Shown: positions 15,910 to 25,059, counted from the first letter of the stretch. The stretch: 64,000 nt of DNA from Bradyrhizobium sp. BRP22 (GCF_020194175.1 NZ_JADYVX010000026.1:62001-126000); one strand, 5' to 3'. Numbers and translations: made by a program. The notes: generated by a model from the letters alone, not told the origin.

Positions 15910-16869
15910 CTATCCGGCCTTCTTGGCCCGGGTCGGCGCGCGCACGGGCTTTTCCGCCTTCTTCGGCTCGTCCTTGGCGGCGCGCTTGGCGGCGCCATTG
16001 CCGCTGCCGGCGATCGGCAACAGCATTTCGCGTTGGCCCTCGGCCCGCTTCTTCGGCTTCTTGCCTTTTGCCTTGGCGGGCGCGGGCGCCTGCTTCTCAT
16101 TGGCAAGGCTGCGCTTGAGCGCGTCCATCAGGTTGATGACGTTGCCGGTCGATTTCGGCGCCGGCTTTGCCACGGGCAGGCCGTTGCGCTTCTGGTTGAT
16201 CAGGTCGATCAGCGCGGTTTCGTAACGGTCGTCGAACTCCTCGGGATCGAAGTCGGCCGACTTCTGCTCGACGATGTGCTTGGCGAGGTCGAGCATGTCC
16301 TTGGTGATCTTCACATCCTGCACGTCGTCGAAATATTCCTTCTCGTCGCGCACCTCGTAGGGGTAGCGCAGCAGCGTCCCCAAGAGGCCCTTGCCGAGCG
16401 GCTCCAGCGCAATCACGTGCTCGCGGTTGGTGAGGACGACGCGGCCGATCGCGACCTTGTTCAAATCGCGGATGGTCTCGCGGATCACGGCGAACGCGTC
16501 ATGGCCGACCTTGCCGTCCGGGATGAGATAATAGGGGCGGATCAGATAGCGGCTGTCGATATCGGCCTTCGGCACGAATTCATCGATCTCGATGGTGCGG
16601 GTCGATTCCAGGGCGATGTCGTCGAGCTCATCCTTGGTGATCTCGATGTAGGTGTCGGTATCGACCTTGTAGCCCTTCATGATGTCTTCGGCGGCGACTT
16701 CCTCGCCGGTCTCGGCATCGACCTTGGCGTATTTGATGCGATGCCCGGTCTTGCGATTGACCTGGTTGAACGAGACCTTTTCGGTGTCTGACGTGGCCGG
16801 GTAGAGCGCGACCGGGCAGGTCACGAGCGACAGCCGCAAAAAACCCTTCCAGTTGGCGCGGGGGGCCAT
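15910..16869 (-). CDS. ku: Ku protein, non-homologous end joining
   Basis: A 319-residue bacterial Ku that forms a homodimeric ring on DNA double-strand ends and recruits LigD. The ATG at 16869 begins MAPRANWKGFLRLSLVTCPV, the family's usual start; the longer in-frame extension upstream is not Ku-like. The core beta-barrel region (to about residue 250) includes KTGHRIKYAKVDAETGEEV and the RPYYLIPDG segment. The C-terminal 70 residues are rich in Lys, Ala and Pro, a basic tail of the kind that aids DNA binding in some Ku proteins. No ligD is in the window. Bradyrhizobia often carry more than one ku copy. Confidence 0.95.
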   Translation of the reverse strand: MAPRANWKGFLRLSLVTCPVALYPATSDTEKVSFNQVNRKTGHRIKYAKVDAETGEEVAAEDIMKGYKVDTDTYIEITKDELDDIALESTRTIEIDEFVPKADIDSRYLIRPYYLIPDGKVGHDAFAVIRETIRDLNKVAIGRVVLTNREHVIALEPLGKGLLGTLLRYPYEVRDEKEYFDDVQDVKITKDMLDLAKHIVEQKSADFDPEEFDDRYETALIDLINQKRNGLPVAKPAPKSTGNVINLMDALKRSLANEKQAPAPAKAKGKKPKKRAEGQREMLLPIAGSGNGAAKRAAKDEPKKAEKPVRAPTRAKKAG

Positions 16870-17052
16870 AGGGATACTCCGAAGACGCAACAGACGGGAG
16901 GCAGAAGATACCACCGCGGAACCCGGTTTCAAACGTGGCCAAACGGTGAATCTTCCGATGACGTTAACCGCTGATGGCCCGGGTGGTTCTTGCGGATTTG
17001 TTCGCGGCCGGGTGCGACGCATTGGCTCGCCCGGCAGCCGGCCAACTCGTTC

Positions 17053-17077
17053 GGAACATCGCTTCCGATGCTGCGTT
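17053..17077 (+). promoter_or_regulatory. Candidate EcfG (general stress) promoter
   Basis: GGAAC (17053-17057), 16-base spacer, CGTT (17074-17077) matches the alphaproteobacterial EcfG consensus GGAAC-N16/17-CGTT exactly. Transcription would start around 17084, about 65 bases before the ATG of the small membrane protein at 17148. The match is by eye only. Confidence 0.5.
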
Positions 17078-17147
17078 GGCCTCCGGACGGGACATCCAGG
17101 CATCAGCCGTAGTTACAGGCACTTAACTGAATGGAATGAGGTGGCGC

Positions 17148-17303
17148 ATGGCAACGACACACCGAGATGGCCGGATCGTAGAAACCACGACCGAGGCGCG
17201 CCAGGCCGAGCCCGGACCTTCCGTGGCCGCCCTGCTATCGATTTCGACCGGGCTCGCAGTGGTGATCCTGGGCGTGGTCTGGTTCGTATTCTTCCACACC
17301 TGA
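17148..17303 (+). CDS. Small single-span membrane protein
   Basis: A 51-residue protein. The ATG at 17148 follows GAGGTGG at good spacing. The first 26 residues are polar (MATTHRDGRIVETTTEARQA), followed by one hydrophobic helix (about 27-49, ending VVWFVFFHT). It is too short for standard ORF lists. The EcfG-like promoter 71-95 bases upstream suggests induction in general stress; in alphaproteobacteria many EcfG targets are small membrane proteins of this kind. No homologous function is known to me. Confidence 0.6.
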   Translation: MATTHRDGRIVETTTEARQAEPGPSVAALLSISTGLAVVILGVVWFVFFHT

Positions 17304-17448
17304 AATAGGGCGCGACCCGCACTATGGTCGATTGCAGCCGCAATCGACCAAGGCGCGTCGCCGCTTGTTGGCCTCGCGCATTGCGTCACCAGTTTATCGA
17401 ATTTGCCCCGTAGAAGTCGGATCTGAAAGTTTCCACTGCAGATCCGCA

Positions 17449-17604
17449 ATGCTCTCCCCACCAGACAAAGTATCGCTCCTGACGCGGGTGAAGGAGCGCG
17501 GTTTCTCCGGCGCGTTCCTGGCCGTGGCACTGCTCGCCATGGCGGGCTGGGTCTATCTTTTGGGGTCGCTGTTCCTTAAGCTGATGCTCTGGTGTTTCTC
17601 TTGA
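17449..17604 (+). CDS. Small hydrophobic protein, hypothetical
   Basis: A 51-residue frame starting ATG at 17449: a polar N-terminus (MLSPPDKVSLLTRVKERG) and a hydrophobic stretch (about 21-50) likely to span the membrane once. There is no clear ribosome-binding site, and the frame is open further upstream, so the start is uncertain. It lies between two other small genes on the same strand. No function recognised. Confidence 0.45.
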   Translation: MLSPPDKVSLLTRVKERGFSGAFLAVALLAMAGWVYLLGSLFLKLMLWCFS

Positions 17605-17704
17605 TGGCCGATCGGCGCGGGCGCGACGGTTTTACGGTTCCTTAACTAAGACAGGGCGACCTTTGCACGTTGCTCCCGTAAAGGTCCGGACCGGACGAAC
17701 GCAG

Positions 17705-18121
17705 ATGTTTCAGCTCTTCTTGCGATCCCGAGCGCAGAACTTCATCAAGGCCCGGCTCGGCATCGATGAGGGTTTTCGGGCGCGTTCGCCCGAGCGCGAC
17801 GCCGAGACCGACCGGCTGCGGGTGGAATCCATCCTGGCCGCGATCGACGAGGCTTTGCAGGCGGCCGAGAGCGAACAGAACGGCCTCAGCCGACGCGTCG
17901 ACGACGTGCTGGCACGGGCGGCGGTGACGCTCGGCAACGGCACCGACGAGTACCTGGAGCGCGAGCCGCTCGACAATTATCACCAGGACTTGTTCGACGC
18001 CGAGATCGCCAACGGGCAGCGCCGGCTGAAGGAACTCGCCGCGGCGATCGCGCACTTCAAGTTCATGAAGGCGGCCGTGCTGAGCCGGTTTCCGGACTAT
18101 AAGCCGTCCGCCAGCAATTAG
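17705..18121 (+). CDS. Conserved hypothetical, soluble helical protein
   Basis: A 138-residue protein beginning MFQLFLRSRAQNFIKARLGI. An in-frame upstream start would add 14 residues but the ATG at 17705 fits better. The sequence is largely helical and charged (ESILAAIDEALQAAESEQNG, then RRLKELAAAIAHFKFMKAAV) and has no signal peptide, membrane helix or Cys/His motif. It may be a coiled-coil or structural protein. It precedes the UDP-glucuronate epimerase gene but is separated by more than 100 bases. I do not recognise the family. Confidence 0.6.
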   Translation: MFQLFLRSRAQNFIKARLGIDEGFRARSPERDAETDRLRVESILAAIDEALQAAESEQNGLSRRVDDVLARAAVTLGNGTDEYLEREPLDNYHQDLFDAEIANGQRRLKELAAAIAHFKFMKAAVLSRFPDYKPSASN

Positions 18122-18252
18122 CTCGGGGCAGGCAGCCGGCTCTGCCCGCCAAGGATAATGGCCGATCGGTCCGGCTAAAGCCTTCACAGCGACGTATTGT
18201 CCGGCGATCATGGCGCGGAAAACTGGGCGCCATGGCGCGAAGGATAAAAGCG

Positions 18253-19269
18253 GTGTCTGCAGACGATTTGCTGGTTACGGGTTGCGCGGGGTTCATCGGT
18301 CTTCATCTGACAGAGCGGCTGCTGGCGGCCGGCCAGCGCGTCATCGGCATCGACAATCTCAACGACTATTACGAGCCGGCGCTCAAGCTCGCCCGCCTCG
18401 ACCTCATCAAGGAGCATCCGAACTTCAGCTTCCACAAGCTCGACCTCGCCGACCGCGGTGGCATGAAGGCGCTGTTCGAGCAGTATCGTTTTCCGGTGGT
18501 GGTCCATCTGGCGGCGCAGGCCGGCGTCAGATACTCGCTCGAGAATCCCCACGCCTATGCCGATGCCAATCTCGAAGGCTTCATCAACATCCTGGAAGGC
18601 TGCCGGCATCATGGCTGCCGACATTTGTTGTTCGCGTCATCCTCCTCGGTCTACGGCGCCAACACCAAGCTGCCGTTCTCCGTGCGCGACAATGTCGATC
18701 ATCCGATCAGCCTCTATGCCGCGACCAAGAAGGCGAACGAACTGCTCGCCCATTCCTACAGCCATCTCTACGGCATTCCGATGACGGGGCTTCGCTTCTT
18801 TACGGTGTACGGTCCCTGGTACCGGCCCGACATGGCGCTCTATCTCTTTGCGCGCGCGATCAGTGAGGGTAAGCCGATCAACCTGTTCAATAACGGCAAC
18901 ATGCGGCGCGATTTCACCTATGTCGACGACGTCGTCGAGGCGATGACGCGGCTCGTCGATCACGTGCCGAAGGGTGATCCCGATTGGTCCGGCGACAGGC
19001 CAAATCCGAGCACGAGCAAGGCGCCATGGCGCATCTACAATATCGGCAACAACAAGCCGGAAGAGCTGATGCACGTGGTCGCGCTGCTGGAGAAGGGGCT
19101 TGGCCGCGAGGCCGAGAAGGTGCTCTTGCCCATGCAGCCGGGCGACGTGCCCGCGACCTTTGCTGACGTCGACGACCTCGCGCGTGAGATCAACTTTCGG
19201 CCGCATACGCGGATCGAGGATGGCGTTGCGAAGTTCGTCGCCTGGTTTCGCGACTATCATCGCCTGTGA
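18253..19269 (+). CDS. UDP-glucuronate 4-epimerase
   Basis: An extended short-chain dehydrogenase/reductase that interconverts UDP-glucuronate and UDP-galacturonate. It has the NAD-binding motif VTGCAGFIG (Cys in place of the usual Ala), DNLNDYY after the second beta strand, the SSSSVYG serine and the catalytic YAATK. GLRFFTVYGPWYRPDMA is the hallmark of the UDP-GlcA epimerase (LspL/CapI) branch. I prefer the GTG at 18253, which has AGGA eight bases upstream (338 aa); the ATG at 18232 would add seven residues. It converges with the UDP-glucose dehydrogenase gene that supplies its substrate. The pair likely provides UDP-GalA for LPS or capsule. Confidence 0.88.
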   Translation: MSADDLLVTGCAGFIGLHLTERLLAAGQRVIGIDNLNDYYEPALKLARLDLIKEHPNFSFHKLDLADRGGMKALFEQYRFPVVVHLAAQAGVRYSLENPHAYADANLEGFINILEGCRHHGCRHLLFASSSSVYGANTKLPFSVRDNVDHPISLYAATKKANELLAHSYSHLYGIPMTGLRFFTVYGPWYRPDMALYLFARAISEGKPINLFNNGNMRRDFTYVDDVVEAMTRLVDHVPKGDPDWSGDRPNPSTSKAPWRIYNIGNNKPEELMHVVALLEKGLGREAEKVLLPMQPGDVPATFADVDDLAREINFRPHTRIEDGVAKFVAWFRDYHRL

Positions 19270-19295
19270 TCGATAGCTTCAGCTTCGATCGAGCT

Positions 19296-20615
19296 TCAAG
19301 TCGCCGATGGCGTCGGTCTGCCCACGCTTTCGTATTTGAATCCGTGGGCGATCACGTCGCTCGGTCGATAGATGTTGCGGAGGTCGACGATGGCGGGATT
19401 GGCCATCTTCTGCTTCAGGCCCGCCAGATCGAGCGCGCGGAATTGCTCCCACTCGGTCACGATCACCAGCGCGTGGGCGCCCTCGGCGCAGCTATACGGG
19501 CCGTCGCAATAGGTGACGTCGGATAGTTCGGAGCGCGCCTGTTCGATGCCTTCCGGATCATAGGCCCTGATCGTGGCCCCCAGATCCTGCAGCGCCGTGA
19601 TCAACGGGATCGATGGCGACTCGCGCATATCGTCGGTGTTGGGCTTGAAGGTCAGGCCGAGCAGCGCGACTGTCTTGCCGCGCAGCGATCCGCCAAGCAC
19701 CGAGGCGACCTTGCGCGCCATCGCGCGCTTGCGGTTTTCATTCACGGCCAGCACCGCTTCGGCGATGCGGATCGGCGCTTCATAGTCCTGCGCTGTCTTG
19801 ATCAAAGCGCGCGTATCCTTTGGAAAGCACGATCCGCCGAATCCGGGGCCGGCGTGCAGAAACTTGGTGCCGATGCGATTATCGAGGCCGATACCACGCG
19901 CGACCTCCTGCACGTCGGCCCCGACTTTCTCGGCAAGGTCGGCAATTTCGTTGATGAAGGTGATCTTGGTCGCGAGGAAGGCGTTGGCGGCGTATTTGAT
20001 CAGCTCCGCGGTGCGGCGGCCGGTGAACATGACCGGCGCCTGATTGAGATAGAGCGGACGATAGATTTCGGCGATGGTCTTTCTGCCCCGCTCGTCGTCC
20101 GTGCCGGCGACGATCCGGTCGGGATGCTTGAAGTCGCGGATAGCCGCGCCCTCGCGCAGGAACTCGGGATTGGAGGCGACCACGACGTCGGCCTCGGGAT
20201 TGGCTTCGCGAATGAGTCTCTCGACCTCGTCGCCGGTCCCCACCGGGACGGTCGACTTGGTGATGACGACAGTGAAATCCTTCAGGCTCGCCGCGATCTC
20301 TCGCGCTGCCGCATAGACGTAGCTGAGGTCCGCGTGGCCATCTCCGCGGCGCGACGGGGTTCCGACCGCGATGAAAACGGCATCGGAATGGGAGACCGGA
20401 TCGGCGAGCTCGGTCGTGAACGACAACCGTCCGGCCCGCGTATTGGCCTCCACCAGCCGATCAAGATCCGGCTCGAAGATCGGAATTTCGCCCCGCTTGA
20501 GCGCCGCGATCTTGTCCGCGTTCTTGTCGACACAGGTAACCTGATGGCCGAAATCCGCAAAGCACGCTCCGGAAACCAGGCCGACGTAACCCGTGCCCAC
20601 CATCGTTATTCGCAT
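19296..20615 (-). CDS. ugd: UDP-glucose 6-dehydrogenase
   Basis: A 439-residue NAD-dependent enzyme oxidising UDP-glucose to UDP-glucuronate in two steps. The N-terminal Rossmann motif is MVGTGYVGLVSG, followed by the conserved Thr/Pro loops (AVGTPSRRGDG, STVPVGTGDE). The central domain has the catalytic Cys263 in GPGFGGSCFPKDT and the C-terminal domain has TFKPNTDDMRESPS. AGGATC precedes the ATG at proper spacing. It is the last gene of a minus-strand group rfbA-rfbB-ugd (151 bases after rfbB) and converges with the epimerase that uses its product. Confidence 0.95.
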   Translation of the reverse strand: MRITMVGTGYVGLVSGACFADFGHQVTCVDKNADKIAALKRGEIPIFEPDLDRLVEANTRAGRLSFTTELADPVSHSDAVFIAVGTPSRRGDGHADLSYVYAAAREIAASLKDFTVVITKSTVPVGTGDEVERLIREANPEADVVVASNPEFLREGAAIRDFKHPDRIVAGTDDERGRKTIAEIYRPLYLNQAPVMFTGRRTAELIKYAANAFLATKITFINEIADLAEKVGADVQEVARGIGLDNRIGTKFLHAGPGFGGSCFPKDTRALIKTAQDYEAPIRIAEAVLAVNENRKRAMARKVASVLGGSLRGKTVALLGLTFKPNTDDMRESPSIPLITALQDLGATIRAYDPEGIEQARSELSDVTYCDGPYSCAEGAHALVIVTEWEQFRALDLAGLKQKMANPAIVDLRNIYRPSDVIAHGFKYESVGRPTPSAT

Positions 20616-20766
20616 ATCGGATCCTGAAAGCTCTCTAAGTGAGTCGCCTAACTTGAGGCGCGTGACGATGCATCACGCTGTGACTTGAAAAATCATAGCT
20701 GAACCATTTCCATGATGACCGAATGACGGTGAAAGGCAATCCCCAGCCCGTTTGCGGGGCTAGCCT

Positions 20767-21831
20767 TCATCCCAGCCCAATGCGGGCGCGCTGGTAGCCT
20801 CGATCGAGGATGGCCTGCCACCAGGCACGATTGTCACAGAACCAGCGCGCTGTCTTCGCAATGCCGCTCTCGAATGTTTCCTGCGCCTTCCATCCCAATT
20901 CGCGTTCCAGCTTGGAGGCGTCGATGGCATAGCGGCGGTCGTGACCAGGGCGGTCGGCGACGAAGCTGATCAGGCTGCGGCGCGGGCCTTGTGCGCTCGG
21001 GGCGATCTCGTCGAGGAGATCGCAGATGCTTTCGACCACATGCAGGTTGGTGCGCTCGTTGCGGCCGCCGACATTGTAGGTCTCGCCGACCACGCCATGC
21101 TCGAGCACCAGCGTAAGCGCCTTGGCATGGTCCTCGACATAGAGCCAGTCGCGGATGTTCTTTCCATCGCCATAGACCGGCAGCGGCTCGCCGGCCAGGC
21201 CCTTGATGATCATGTGCGGAATCAGCTTTTCCGGGAAGTGATACGGGCCGTAGTTGTTCGAGCAGTTGGTGACGAGCGTCGGCAGCTCGTAGGTTTCGCG
21301 CCAGGCGCGCACCAGATGGTCGGAGGAAGCCTTGCTAGCGGAGTAGGGCGAGTTCGGCGAATAGGCTGTCGTCTCGGTGAAGAAGCCGTCGTCGCCGAGC
21401 GAGCCGAACACCTCATCGGTCGAGATGTGCAGGAAGCGGAAGCGCGCCCGCTTCTCGGGCGACAGCGTGCGCCAATGGCGCAGCGTTTCCTGCAGTATGG
21501 TGAAGGTGCCGACGATGTTGGTCTGGATGAATTCGCCGGGGCCATCGATCGAGCGGTCGACATGGCTCTCGGCGGCCAGATTCATCACCGCGTCGGGCTG
21601 GTATTTCTCGAACAGGCGGCGCAGGCCGGCGCCGTCGCAAATGCACTGCTTCTCGAAGCTGTAGTTCAGGTTCTGGGCGGCGCCGGGCAGCGAATTGGGG
21701 TTCGCCGCGTAGGTGAGCTTGTCGATATTGACCACACGGGCATGGGTGTCGCGAAGCAGATGGCGCACGACGGCCGAACCGATAAAACCTGCGCCGCCGG
21801 TGACAAAAATGGTCGAGCCCTTGAAACGCAT
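20767..21831 (-). CDS. rfbB: dTDP-glucose 4,6-dehydratase
   Basis: A 354-residue SDR enzyme that converts dTDP-glucose to dTDP-4-keto-6-deoxyglucose. Motifs: VTGGAGFIGS (NAD), NIDKLTYA, AAESHVDRS, the dehydratase acids in HISTDEVFGSL (Asp-Glu), YSASKAS (Tyr/Lys) and NNYGPYHFPEKLIP. All are diagnostic for RmlB. Its start lies 12 bases after the rfbA stop on the same strand, so they are an operon. The later rhamnose genes rfbC and rfbD are not in the window, so the end product may be a different 6-deoxysugar or the genes may be elsewhere. Confidence 0.95.
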   Translation of the reverse strand: MRFKGSTIFVTGGAGFIGSAVVRHLLRDTHARVVNIDKLTYAANPNSLPGAAQNLNYSFEKQCICDGAGLRRLFEKYQPDAVMNLAAESHVDRSIDGPGEFIQTNIVGTFTILQETLRHWRTLSPEKRARFRFLHISTDEVFGSLGDDGFFTETTAYSPNSPYSASKASSDHLVRAWRETYELPTLVTNCSNNYGPYHFPEKLIPHMIIKGLAGEPLPVYGDGKNIRDWLYVEDHAKALTLVLEHGVVGETYNVGGRNERTNLHVVESICDLLDEIAPSAQGPRRSLISFVADRPGHDRRYAIDASKLERELGWKAQETFESGIAKTARWFCDNRAWWQAILDRGYQRARIGLG

Positions 21832-21843
21832 GGCGAGCTGCCT

Positions 21844-22719
<876 letters not shown>

Positions 22720-22725
22720 GATCAA

Positions 22726-22820
22726 TCCAGATTTAAATACATTCGGGTTATAAATAATCCTATTTCATTATAAAAATAAAGCCGAATATAATATTAATAT
22801 TTATTGCGACGAATATTCGT
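22726..22820 (-). promoter_or_regulatory. AT-rich control region of the rfbA operon
   Basis: About 95 bp upstream of rfbA is strikingly AT-rich compared with the genome. It includes the perfect 12-bp palindromes AATATTAATATT (22790-22801) and ACGAATATTCGT (22809-22820), with many T-A steps. In rhizobia, MucR/Ros regulators bind AT-rich, T-A-step-rich sites at surface polysaccharide genes (established); binding here is inference. From 22821 to 23159 the sequence is GC-rich again and I see no gene or clear signal. Confidence 0.45.
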
Positions 22821-23159
22821 GGCAATGTGTTGGAAGCGTCAAGGCTGAGCTTCCGGCTGCTCGCGCGGGTACCGCGTTACGCGGGCGCTCGTGCGTGTCC
22901 GTGACATCCCGGGAACCGCGGCCGGCTTGAACTGCCCACGGAGGTACTGCTCGCCCCGTCAGCCGGCGGCGGGCGGGACCCATCGGCCGCGCGGGAACTT
23001 CATCATCATTGTGAATCCGCCATCGCATCCGATCCGGCAGCCGCCCGGCGGCCCGCATGCAGGAGCCATTGGCGGACGGGTACGGCCGGACAAATCGCTT
23101 GGACTTCAGCACGGCTTTAGCGGCCTCCGAGTAGCCCGTCGATAGAGAACGCGGAGTGA

Positions 23160-23693
23160 GTGCTTGACGCAGGCTTGGATAACCCGCACATGCAGGAAAA
23201 CCGTCCCACGAACATCATGAATGCACGCGATTTTGCACTGCAAATCGATCAGATAGTTATGGCCTCACGTCCGAGCATCCGTATCGCCCGAAAAGCCCGC
23301 TCCAAGGCCGAGGCGGATTTTGCCACATGGCTCATGATGGCCAAGCTCGGGAGCTTCGACGATTTGCCTGAAAATGCGCAAGCATTCTTGCTTGATTATC
23401 GAGGCAGGCTTGAGCGCATGAGCGAGGCGGAGTCGAAAGCCGTGGCCGTTCGCGAGATCTACGCCAGCTATTACAGCGAGATGGGGGGCGTGGGCGCGGC
23501 ACCAGAGCTGGAAACCGTCGCTGCATCCGCTGACGACGGCGCGGCGCGGTCTCAGAAAGCGCGTATGCCTCCGCCCGCCCGGCTGGCTGCCGCTGCTCCC
23601 GACAGGCCGGCTGTCCGAAAGTCCATGCCGGCCCTGCTGATTTTTGCGGCCATGGTGGCGCTGCTCGTCGTCTACAAGTTCCTGATGAATTGA
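23160..23693 (+). CDS. Hypothetical tail-anchored membrane protein
   Basis: The frame gives 177 residues from a GTG at 23160 (CGGAG four bases upstream). ATGs at 23190 and 23217 are alternative starts, the latter giving MNARDFALQIDQIV. The middle is helical and charged, then an Ala/Pro-rich linker (about 115-155), and the protein ends in one hydrophobic helix (MPALLIFAAMVALLVVYKF), which would anchor it in the inner membrane with the body in the cytoplasm. No domain recognised. Confidence 0.55.
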   Translation: MLDAGLDNPHMQENRPTNIMNARDFALQIDQIVMASRPSIRIARKARSKAEADFATWLMMAKLGSFDDLPENAQAFLLDYRGRLERMSEAESKAVAVREIYASYYSEMGGVGAAPELETVAASADDGAARSQKARMPPPARLAAAAPDRPAVRKSMPALLIFAAMVALLVVYKFLMN

Positions 23694-23716
23694 GCGATCG
23701 ACGAGGTGGTCTTCAA

Positions 23717-23968
23717 CTATCCTACCGAAGGAACCAATCCGGTTCGTTCCTTGCCGGGATAGGGAGACTGCGCGACGCCGGTCGGGCGGCGAAGCCGGGA
23801 TATGTCGACTGGGGTGATTTCTCCATCGAGCCAGTCTTGTTCTCGCGCCAGAGCCCTCCAGGCATCTTCCATGCGCTTGAAATGCGCTTTCGCCTGTTTG
23901 TCGGTTGCCCGCTTTGCAAGCTTGGAACAGGTCACCGCGTTATCCAAGAGATGCTGCGATTGCTTCAT
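23717..23968 (-). CDS. Small hypothetical protein
   Basis: An 83-residue protein starting MKQSQHLLDNAVTCSKLAKR. The ATG at 23968 follows a perfect GGAGG, which settles the start; the frame is open upstream but without such a site. It is polar and mainly helical (KQAKAHFKRMEDAWRALARE), with no signal or membrane segment. From memory, proteins of this plan are common in Bradyrhizobium without known role. It is divergent from the ArsR/VOC operon across a region with short palindromes. Confidence 0.65.
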   Translation of the reverse strand: MKQSQHLLDNAVTCSKLAKRATDKQAKAHFKRMEDAWRALAREQDWLDGEITPVDISRLRRPTGVAQSPYPGKERTGLVPSVG

Positions 23969-24029
23969 GGAAAATCCTCCTGTGCCAGAAAAACGTAGGC
24001 GATCCGCGAGGACATTCAACGCAACTTCC

Positions 24030-24064
24030 GTGACGATTTCGTCACGCTCATGAACACCTGTTCA
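24030..24064. promoter_or_regulatory. Two adjacent short palindromes
   Basis: GTGACGA/TCGTCAC (24030-24045, spacer TT) and TGAACA/TGTTCA (24051-24064, spacer CC) lie side by side in the divergent region between the 83-residue gene and the ArsR gene. Each is a perfect inverted repeat of operator size. No known regulator consensus fits clearly. Confidence 0.35.
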
Positions 24065-24157
24065 TCGTGTGAACTTGCAGCGTCGACGCGAGGGGCGAGC
24101 AGCATGCTGCATTCGCTTCGCGTGCGTCACCTCAACGGCATCCAACCGGCACGCAGC

Positions 24158-24187
24158 TTGACATGCAGTAAAATTACTGCATATTGA
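24158..24187 (+). promoter_or_regulatory. arsR-type promoter with operator in the spacer
   Basis: A perfect -35 TTGACA (24158-24163) and a -10-like TATTGA (24182-24187) flank an 18-base spacer that overlaps a perfect inverted repeat: ATGCAGTAA (24163-24171) and TTACTGCAT (24174-24182), two bases apart. This is the classic arrangement for a repressor that blocks RNA polymerase. The expected transcription start falls on or next to the GTG at 24193, implying a leaderless message. Confidence 0.6.
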
Positions 24188-24192
24188 TTTGC

Positions 24193-24501
24193 GTGGACGA
24201 CGACCAGCTCGACAATATCTTCAAGGCGCTCGGCGATCCGATGCGACGCCGTATCCTTGATCGCCTGGCGAAACGTCCCGGGCAGTCCTTGTTTGAGATC
24301 TGCGCTTCGTCCGTTGCAGAGGATGGCAGAAGCCTGTCCCGACAAACGATCTCGCAGCACCTCGACATGCTGGAGAGGGCCGGACTTGTGCAGACGCACT
24401 GGAGCGGGCGCACCAAAATGCACAGCTTCGACAATGCGCCGCTGCGGAAGGCGGCAGATGCCTGGCTCAACAAGCATCTGAAAAAAGGGAGAGCGACATG
24501 A
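24193..24501 (+). CDS. ArsR-family transcriptional regulator
   Basis: A winged-helix repressor of about 102 residues. From the GTG at 24193 the protein begins MDDDQLDNIFKALGDPMRRR, the canonical ArsR/SmtB opening (FKALxDPxRRRIL). The recognition helix is in SRQTISQHLDMLERAGLV. No metal-binding Cys pair of the ELCVCDL type is present, so it belongs to the non-metal branch often paired with VOC or SRPBCC proteins. An upstream TTG at 24184 is open but would lie in the -10 region. Its stop overlaps the VOC gene start (ATGA), so the two are co-translated and probably autoregulated by the palindrome just upstream. Confidence 0.85.
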   Translation: MDDDQLDNIFKALGDPMRRRILDRLAKRPGQSLFEICASSVAEDGRSLSRQTISQHLDMLERAGLVQTHWSGRTKMHSFDNAPLRKAADAWLNKHLKKGRAT

Positions 24502-24893
24502 GGATCTATGTCACGAGCGTTTTCGTTGACGATCAGGCCAAAGCCCTGAATTTCTATACGGACAAGCTGGGCTTCATCCTGAAGCACGATATCCCGCTTG
24601 GCGCTCATCGTTGGCTGACTGTGGTGTCGAAGGAGGCGCCGGAAGGAACCGAACTCCTCCTTGAGCCGGGCGAGCATCCTGCCGTTGGGCCATACAAGTC
24701 TGCGCTTGTGAACGATGGGATTCCTGCAGCTTCCTTCCAAGTGGATGATCTCGACAAGGAATTCGGGCGATTGCGCGAGCTTGGTGTCCAATTCACGGTG
24801 GAGCCGATGGATGCTGGCACGGTCAGAATGGCCGTCTTCGATGATACATGCGGCAATCTCATCCAGCTCGTCGAGATGATCCAAGGAAAGTAA
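24498..24893 (+). CDS. VOC family protein (glyoxalase/dioxygenase fold)
   Basis: A 131-residue protein with the paired beta-alpha-beta-beta-beta modules of the vicinal oxygen chelate superfamily: MRIYVTSVFVDDQAKALNFY at the start, KLGFILKHDIP, and VFDDTCGNLIQLVE at the end, with Glu near the metal-ligand position. Members include glyoxalase I, extradiol dioxygenases and antibiotic-binding proteins; the reaction cannot be assigned. Translationally coupled to the ArsR regulator, which probably senses the same compound. Confidence 0.85.
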   Translation: MRIYVTSVFVDDQAKALNFYTDKLGFILKHDIPLGAHRWLTVVSKEAPEGTELLLEPGEHPAVGPYKSALVNDGIPAASFQVDDLDKEFGRLRELGVQFTVEPMDAGTVRMAVFDDTCGNLIQLVEMIQGK

Positions 24894-25059
24894 GAGTTCC
24901 AATATCAACGCGTTGCGTTGCATATTCGCCGACGTTGTCGCTGCAACATTACACGTGTCGCCTAAGCGTCACATGCGCGTCGTTAGCGACGCCCGATAAT
25001 CGCTGCCTCGTTCCCGACCAAACCCGCACAGGTTGCGCAGCGAAATATGGGGCGTCCAC

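Noticed and set aside
22801..23145. Overlapping small frames on both strands after the rfbA control region
   Set aside because: Pro/Arg-rich translations with no motif, no ribosome-binding site and no supporting context.
23865..23945. Possible EcfG promoter at a GGAAC in the 83-residue gene region
   Set aside because: The GGAAC to CGTT spacing is about nine bases, far from the required 16-17, and it lies within coding sequence.
24052..24074. Possible LexA box (GTTC/GAAC repeats)
   Set aside because: The alphaproteobacterial LexA box is a direct repeat, GTTC-N7-GTTC. Here the halves are inverted, so it does not fit.
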